64,000 bases of DNA, from positions 124,001 to 188,000 of the forward strand of contig JAVYIG010002219.1 in assembly GCA_035222895.1 (NCBI GenBank), in the 5' to 3' direction. This document shows positions 58,417 to 64,000 of this stretch, piece after piece (position 1 is the first letter of the stretch; each line of letters begins with the position of its first letter). The notes under the pieces were generated by a model that had not been told where the DNA came from, made no database searches, and saw only the letters and a program-made list of their open reading frames with translations. The stretch is from Strongylocentrotus droebachiensis. Taxonomy: Eukaryota > Echinodermata > Echinoidea > Camarodonta > Strongylocentrotidae. The position numbers and the translations under genes are program-made.

Positions 58417-61400
58417 ATGGCGTCCCCAACTAACGTAAGTTTACGCCTTTATAATTTATCGATCCACTTTTGTAAACTGCAGTACTTCAGAAATGAAAAT
58501 GAATTGTTGTTAGTCATGTTGAATTCATAAATAGTGCGAATCTCTTCAAATTTCATCGAATATAATGACGGTTTTTGTTACGGTGTCGGTGATGAATTGT
58601 GTGGTGTGTTGATGCAGCTGTGCCGAACGGGATGGCCCCGTGAATCTCCCCCGGAGCTCTGGGGGCGATTTAACGGCATCTCTGTGTGTGTGGGTATCGT
58701 ACATTGCTTGTTGTATACGTCCGCGAAGGTCTGCTATTAATTAATTTAAACATCGAAATACATCATCCATGGTATTTCAAACGACTAACAAGGCTCCTTA
58801 CGATGCAGAGTCACAGTTCGATATATTTTCCTTGATTATTTTTCTGTTTCTAAACCTAAGTTCAGTTGATTTCAAGTTGTAATTTTATTATTTTAATGAA
58901 CCACTCACTCAGTCTCAGCTCACTGACTAATTAGTCCTATCGATGCATGTACTTGGTACTTGGTAGGATTCCTCCAAAAGACACCGTAAAGGTGTTTAAA
59001 CTGGAGGTGTGTCGTCGTGTGCGGCCACCAACTTAAGCCTAAGGTGCTGGTTTAAGTGGTTTAAAGTTGGTTTTCAACTTGATGAGTCAATGACATTGAA
59101 AATTTGAATGACAGACTAAGAAGAATGATAACCGAATTCAAGCTGACTCTGTCTGTGTTGTTAAATTGAATTAGTGACGTACGTGGGCAAGTTGCGTTAG
59201 ACCCAAAACTAAAATCTGAATTATATGCTGCTTTACTTAGTTTAGTTTAGTTCAAGACTCAAGTGCTTTCCGTAGCTTTTAACAACAGCTACAAACGAGC
59301 TAGGCCTGCTAGTGTGTGTGTTGTGTCAGTTGTGACAGACATTGGGCACTATAGATCTAGGTCTACCCTATATCTAGATTGTTGCGTATATAATGTAATT
59401 GCACCTCTGTCAAAATAGAGGTTCAGGGGTTTGCGTGAAACCCCCCCCCCCCCCCCCTAACAATATTTTGTTTTGTTTTAATATTTAATAAATTTTGCTC
59501 AAGAGGGGGGGGGGGGGGTGTTATTTTTTTTTAAATATGGTGCTCTATACCCCCCCCCCCCCCATGTTGAGCAACAAATATATTAAAAAAAATGATTGCT
59601 TAACAATGAACGAATGAATAACACTTGAAGGTTAATGTAACTTTGGTCTTTGCAGAAACAAACAAAGAGGAGAGGAAACTACAGTGATAGCCAAATCGAG
59701 CATCTGTGCAGGTTTATTCAGGGGAAATGTGCCATTCTATTCGGCAAGGCAGGAAACTGCAGCGAACGGGTAAGACTTCTGAAATTTACATGATAACAAT
59801 TTACGTGCTAATAATGGTACTTACATTCCCTCCTAAATGACTTTATTTTGAGGTGAGACCCTCCCCATCAGATTTGGGGCGTGAAGAGACCAATCACTGC
59901 AAAATATAGAAGGGGCATTTTGAAACCGAAACAAAATATAACTGATGCTTTTAATTGTATTTAATATTAGTGTTTGTAGTATTACGGGATGATTCTTTTT
60001 CACATTTAGTTAATGTATTTTTGCAAGGATTAGAACTTTAATGACATAAAATGTGCATATGCATGAGTGCTATTCCATTCTTGTTCCCGAAACTATAATA
60101 TTACCTCCAATCTTTATTTGTATGTAGGTGCAGGAGAGGAAGAAAAGGGCGTGGGAGGAGGCAGCCATCACCATGGCGGCGATAGGTTGCCCCAACCGCT
60201 CGGGCAAGGACCTGAGGTTGTTGTGGAACGACCTCAGGTCAAAGGCTAAAAAATATAGAGACAGCCGCAATAAGACAGGTGAGTCTTTTTGCTTTAAAAA
60301 AAAATTACGATGTGAAATAAAATCTGTGCCACTTTACAATTATTTTGTTGGTGTCTGTCTTTGAGTTGTGCATAGAAATTTATTACCAGCTCAAACAGAA
60401 TTTTTTAAAGGCTAAGTAAATGTGTGCTTTTTATTAAGCAATCTTTTCATTGCTCAGGGTAAGGTGTCTATCTTGACGACAACACAACTCTGCAAATCTT
60501 TCATGTCACATACATATCACGCTAAAATTGTCATCATCACTGTGATGCCTACTGTAGTCTAATTAAAGGTCAGTGTAATTGTTTTGGTTTAAATTAAATA
60601 CATATGTAAGAATGAATTGACAGTCATTGAATGATTCTCAATATTTTTCTTATTTAATTCTTAAAAAAAAAAGAACCATTTTATATATCTTTGAGAAGTT
60701 CTATAATGTGTTATCTAATTCTTCTTCTTTTCTTGTTTTGTCTTCTCAATCTCCAGGGGGAGGAGCGTTCGAGTACAATGCAAGGCATGAGATGGTGCTG
60801 AGCGCCATGACAACCCAAGTCAAGGAGGGGATCTTGCCTCAGTCCAGCGAGACTGGAGCTTCGACACTGCCGGTAAGTATTCATTATTACAGGAGAGTCA
60901 TAAAAACCCTCACATGAATGTAGAGGGTGTATTGGAATTTACAATTTAATTTATCAATGTAATTTTATTTTTTCTTTGAAAAGGGAATTCAATTAAATAT
61001 TTCCTGTATTTGTTATATTGTTTATTTCAAAATTTTACTTAATGTATTATTGTCATATATATTTTTTTTAAATTAATATAAAAAGAGCAACTGTTCTGAA
61101 TTTCTTGAGAATAAGCAAAACACCTAAACATGCAATTTCCATTTCAAATTTTTGACCAAAAAAAGGAATAGTATTTACAATTTAGTTTTGGCTTTGTTTT
61201 CATTTCTACTTCACAGTTGTCTCAAAATGCAGGAGCTGTGGAGCTTCTCCAAAGAATGGGGGAGGAGGCAGGAGCCGTGGAGGAGGAGGTGGAGGAGGAG
61301 AAGGTGGAGGGGGATGAGGTAGAGATGGTTGTGGAGAGGGAGCCCAGAAGGGGGAAGATGAAGACAAAATTTGGTGGGAAAAAAACAGTGAAAAAGTCTA

Positions 61401-61570
61401 AGGGGGTGGCGTATGAAGAGTACCAAGAGCGTCTCCTTCAAGTTGAGCAGGAGAAGCTTGAAGTGATGAAAAAAAATCATGATTTAATGACAAGTAATCA
61501 TGATTTGATGAAAAGTATGCTGACAGTGATGTCAGAATACTTTTCATCAAATCATGATTGTGGAAAATGA
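58417..61570 (+). CDS. Harbinger Myb/SANT-like DNA-binding protein (5 exons, 250 aa)
   Basis: Exons 58417-58434, 59656-59769, 60128-60278, 60757-60872 and 61217-61570 all have GT-AG borders and compatible phases. They total 753 nt, i.e. 250 codons plus TGA. Residues about 7-95 form a Myb/SANT-like trihelix: KRRGNYSDSQIEHLCRFIQG, then RKKRAWEEAAITMAAIG and KDLRLLWNDLRSKAKKYRDS, with the spaced Trp residues of the fold. The middle (about 96-135) is a Gly/Ser linker. The last exon adds a long Glu-rich segment, a basic stretch (GKKTVKKSK) that could be a nuclear signal, and a coiled coil ending in repeated NHDLM words. No damage is seen, so the gene may be functional. The ATG at 58417 is chosen because it begins an 18-nt exon with a good GTAAGT donor. 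Confidence 0.82.
59441..59573 (+). repeat. Poly-C/poly-G tracts in Harbinger intron 1
   Basis: C run at about 59441-59457, G run at about 59504-59517 and C run at about 59550-59563. CAGGGGTTTGCGTG at 59430 recalls a hAT-type end, but no matching right end was found. Confidence 0.5.
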
Positions 61571-62431
61571 TTTTTTTTTTTCATGTTTAGAAAATTTAAC
61601 GCTATTTGATTTGATTCCATTGACTTCAAACATATCAAGTTTCTCCTGCTCAATATTTGGTAAGACGCTTTTGGTATTCTTCAAACTATGTACAATTTCA
61701 CCTCCCCCTTTCCATTCTCTCTCTCCTAAACCATCTCCATCTCCTTCTCTTCTTCCAAACAATTTTTTAATTTTGTCAAATGCAGCATGAATCACAATTA
61801 TGTCAGATTATTCCTGTCTGTTTAAAGTTGATAGTGACCTAGAATCCAAATGAAACAAAGAATATTGGTAATATGTAAGACTTTATTGTCAGATTCTGTT
61901 GAGTGCATGATTCAATTCTTTTTCAAAGTTAACAATACATGTGAAGAGTACATTTGAATATGTGCACATTGTAATTGCACCTCTTGCAATAACCAAACTG
62001 AAAATGAAGCAGTCTTTACTTGGCACAAAACATACCACTGTGCAGTACAAGTATCTGAAATATTAGAACCTAAGTAGAAACACTTCCACAAAGACAATTC
62101 CAAGTTCCGATATTTTTAAGAGGAACTTTCAGATGGTTTTATCTTTTGATTACTCTCAGATTTACACATGTTTATATTTTCAGCCTTTAAATGTATACTC
62201 CACCTTTAAGGGAAGATGGTAAATTGCACTGTTTTGAAAGTTCCATAGACCAGTTAGGTACAAGTCAATCTTTAACCTGACAGAACCGTGTTTCTTAACC
62301 AACTAAAATTAGTTAAAGTTAGGAGGTCAGAAAACTATGATCACTGTATTTTGTTGTTATAAAATACAGCATTAAATCTATACATTCACATTGAAATATA
62401 CTGTATAGTGCTTGCAAACAAGTTATGACAT
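61571..62431. other. Intergenic space between convergent Harbinger genes
   Basis: 860 bp between the two stop codons, on opposite strands. No further exon is seen. A 20-base word around the end of the Myb-like gene (ATCATGATTTGATGAAAAG at about 61496-61514) recurs inverted at about 61540-61557 and could form a hairpin. Confidence 0.5.
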
Positions 62432-63965
62432 TTATGAAAAGTAATTATTGATGAGTTCTGCTCGAAGAGCAATGCCAGTCAGCTGGTTCTGGTCTGCGGG
62501 GTGGTGTGGCACTTCATCCGGTTCCACTTCAATGATTTGTTCCGGTTCTTTAAGGTCTTTGGCGATGTTAAAGAGCACGGCACAGGCAATTATGATGTCG
62601 CATGCTCTTGGTGCAGACATCAGGATCCCTTGTCCCATCAGGCACCTGAATTTGTTTTTCAATTGCCCATTCAGTTGTTCTATTGTCACTCGTGTTCTGC
62701 AGTGTGCCCTGTATACATAGTAGTCAGAAATATTATAATGAATGAATAAATAATCCAACACTGAAGTAATCATTTTTTGCAAGCCATCGTACATGCTACA
62801 TCTCTCAGGATCTTTATTAACCCAACTTACCCTTTAAGCAAAACCATTTGTAAATATCGATATAATATATGCTATTATCTTGCCAAGACCTTTTCTTCCT
62901 TTATTACATCATTAACAAAGACTCAAACTACAAATGTATTCATTTTGTACCAATATAGTTATATACTATTATAAGATCTAAATATTTATTTATCTTTTTT
63001 AAGTTATACATTATTTATATTCAAATGAACATAATTTATAAATGTATATAAAGTGTATGGTAATATGATCTATGTGCAAATTTTGAGATGTACTTTGTAC
63101 AAATATAGTTGGTATTATGTTATTAAACTGATACATTCCATCACTTTTAATCATTGAAGGGCTCTCTGATTATTTGTAAGTAACACTTTAAAGATTTGAG
63201 TGAACGTGATGGATTGAGTACTTGCCTGTTGTAATTTCTTTCAGCATTGCCTTGTGGGTCCCGTAGTGGGGTGATTAGCCAAGGCTGGAGGGGGTAGCCG
63301 GAATCTCCAACCAAGATGCCAGGTAGCTCTCCATCTGCGAAACGCTCTCCAATGCGACTGTTCTGTGTATTGAATTATGAAGAAATGTATCATTATTATT
63401 ATCTTTGCAAAATGTGATTAACAAAACAAAACAAATACAGTTTGGGCTTCTCTCAGTCCATAGCAAACAAATTGAGAAAGATGTCAGAGATTACATAGTA
63501 CTTTAATATATTTCTTTAATATCAATGTGACATTTATTTGTTTAAATTAAAAATTAAAATTATTAATATAGGCTTAATGGATGATTGATGATGATAATGA
63601 TGATGATGGTGATAATGATTTTAATGATGAGTAGGATGATAATCATGATATTGGCAGTGATGATAATAGTGATCAGAGATGCTGATAAAACCGTCACATA
63701 CCCTCAATACTCGGCTGTCGTGAGTGCTCCCAGGCCATCTTGCACACACGTTTGTAATCTTGTACCTCGCATTGCAAATAAGCTGGACGTTTATGGAGTG
63801 CTTGCCCTTCCGATTCGTATAGATGTACTCGTCGTCGAGGGGAGCCCCATGCAGTTCAACGTGAGTCCCGTCGACGGCCCCGACAACGTTGGGCATGCCA
63901 GCGAGGTTGAAAAAGTCCACCTGCGCTGTTCTGACTTCTTCCATGGTTTCCGGGAACTTGATCAC
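62432..63965 (-). CDS. HARBI1-type Harbinger transposase, C-terminal three exons (partial)
   Basis: The minus-strand exons are 63965-63702, 63362-63226 and 62708-62432. Phases agree and the last ends in TAA, giving about 226 residues. The first exon has LAGMPNVVGAVDGTHVELHG (first catalytic Asp in VDGTH), NRKGKHSINVQ and ARWPGSTHDSRVLR. The second has GDSGYPLQPWLITPL (second Asp in GDSGYP). The third has RTRVTIEQLNGQLKNKFRCL (catalytic Glu) and ACAVLFNIAKDL. These are the DDE nuclease landmarks in full order. The intron after the second exon uses a GC donor (CAG-GCAAGT). The N-terminal exons are beyond 64000. No stop or frameshift was seen. It is the likely catalytic partner of the Myb-like gene on the opposite strand. 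Confidence 0.88.
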
Positions 63966-64000
63966 CTGTTGGTAAAGAGTAAATATGTGTTAAATTGTTG

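Larger units (their letters stand above)
58165..64000 (+). mobile_element. Harbinger/PIF transposon, two-gene, well preserved (right end outside window)
   Basis: The left terminus GGGCCCCGTTGCATAAAAC starts at 58165 and is followed by subterminal ACCATAATTG / AGCTACTATAATTGGC repeats (58190-58300), mostly in direct and inverted pairs. Inside are a plus-strand Myb/SANT-like gene and a minus-strand HARBI1-type transposase gene, arranged tail to tail. This is the standard two-gene Harbinger design, in which the Myb-like partner helps bring the transposase to the nucleus and to its ends. The right terminus lies past 64000. It interrupts the phospholipase A2 gene after exon 2. Confidence 0.85.

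Noticed and set aside
59430-59573. Complete hAT insertion in Harbinger intron 1
   Set aside because: Only one possible CAGGGG end; no inverted partner or 8-bp duplication was found.
60067-60364. Alternative frames around 60067-60364 as separate genes
   Set aside because: They overlap exon 3 of the Myb-like gene in other frames and lack splice-consistent extension.

Overview
This is animal nuclear DNA, AT-rich, with introns and dense transposons. Three things point to a deuterostome invertebrate, most likely an echinoderm and perhaps a sea urchin: a run of scavenger-receptor cysteine-rich (SRCR) exons, a secreted phospholipase A2 gene, and a mix of Harbinger, RTE-like, Tc1-like, hAT, piggyBac-like and Helitron elements with long poly-C/poly-G tracts. 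The species call is an inference. The window is mostly mobile DNA around fragments of two host genes.

Layout. (1) 1-14560 is copy A of a segmental duplication. It holds a LINE tail, a decayed Harbinger insertion (1994-10245), a TAA-flanked MITE, a TATA box plus signal-peptide exon (11955-12003), and a broken RTE-like reverse transcriptase on the minus strand. (2) 14561-19824 has no recognisable gene. (3) 19825-25649 is the 3' part of a minus-strand SRCR receptor gene: three full SRCR exons, one remnant and a transmembrane/cytoplasmic last exon, all in phase 1. A Tc1-like relic, a tRNA-derived SINE, a TTAA MITE and a hAT insertion with an 8-bp target duplication interrupt it; the hAT sits inside an SRCR exon. 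(4) 25880-32490 holds a decayed LINE, an alternating-type tandem repeat, and a foldback element carrying a nested piggyBac-like element. (5) 32491-57331 is copy B of the duplication. It repeats the LINE tail, the signal-peptide exon and the RTE-like element, but a 19.1-kb nest of non-autonomous Helitrons (38033-57110) sits inside the RTE-like element. (6) 57797-57950 is the second exon of the phospholipase A2 gene. It joins in frame to exon 1 (36188-36236) across a 21.6-kb intron made largely of transposons. (7) 58165-64000 is a well-preserved Harbinger/PIF transposon inserted just after that exon. It carries a complete five-exon Myb/SANT-like gene (250 aa) on the plus strand and the last three exons of a HARBI1-type transposase on the minus strand; its right end lies beyond the window.

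The most informative feature is the comparison between copies A and B. Each is the 'empty site' for insertions in the other. This fixes the boundaries of the Harbinger insertion (3-bp AAT duplication) and of the Helitron nest (between A and T, no duplication). Within the nest I count 14 Helitron 5' ends and 14 3' ends, mostly arranged like matched brackets. So the apparent 1.2-kb tandem repeat is mainly repeated self-insertion into an AT-rich stretch near each element's 5' end, plus insertion at the pre-existing A/T junction. Coordinates were read by eye; base counts in homopolymers may be off by a few.
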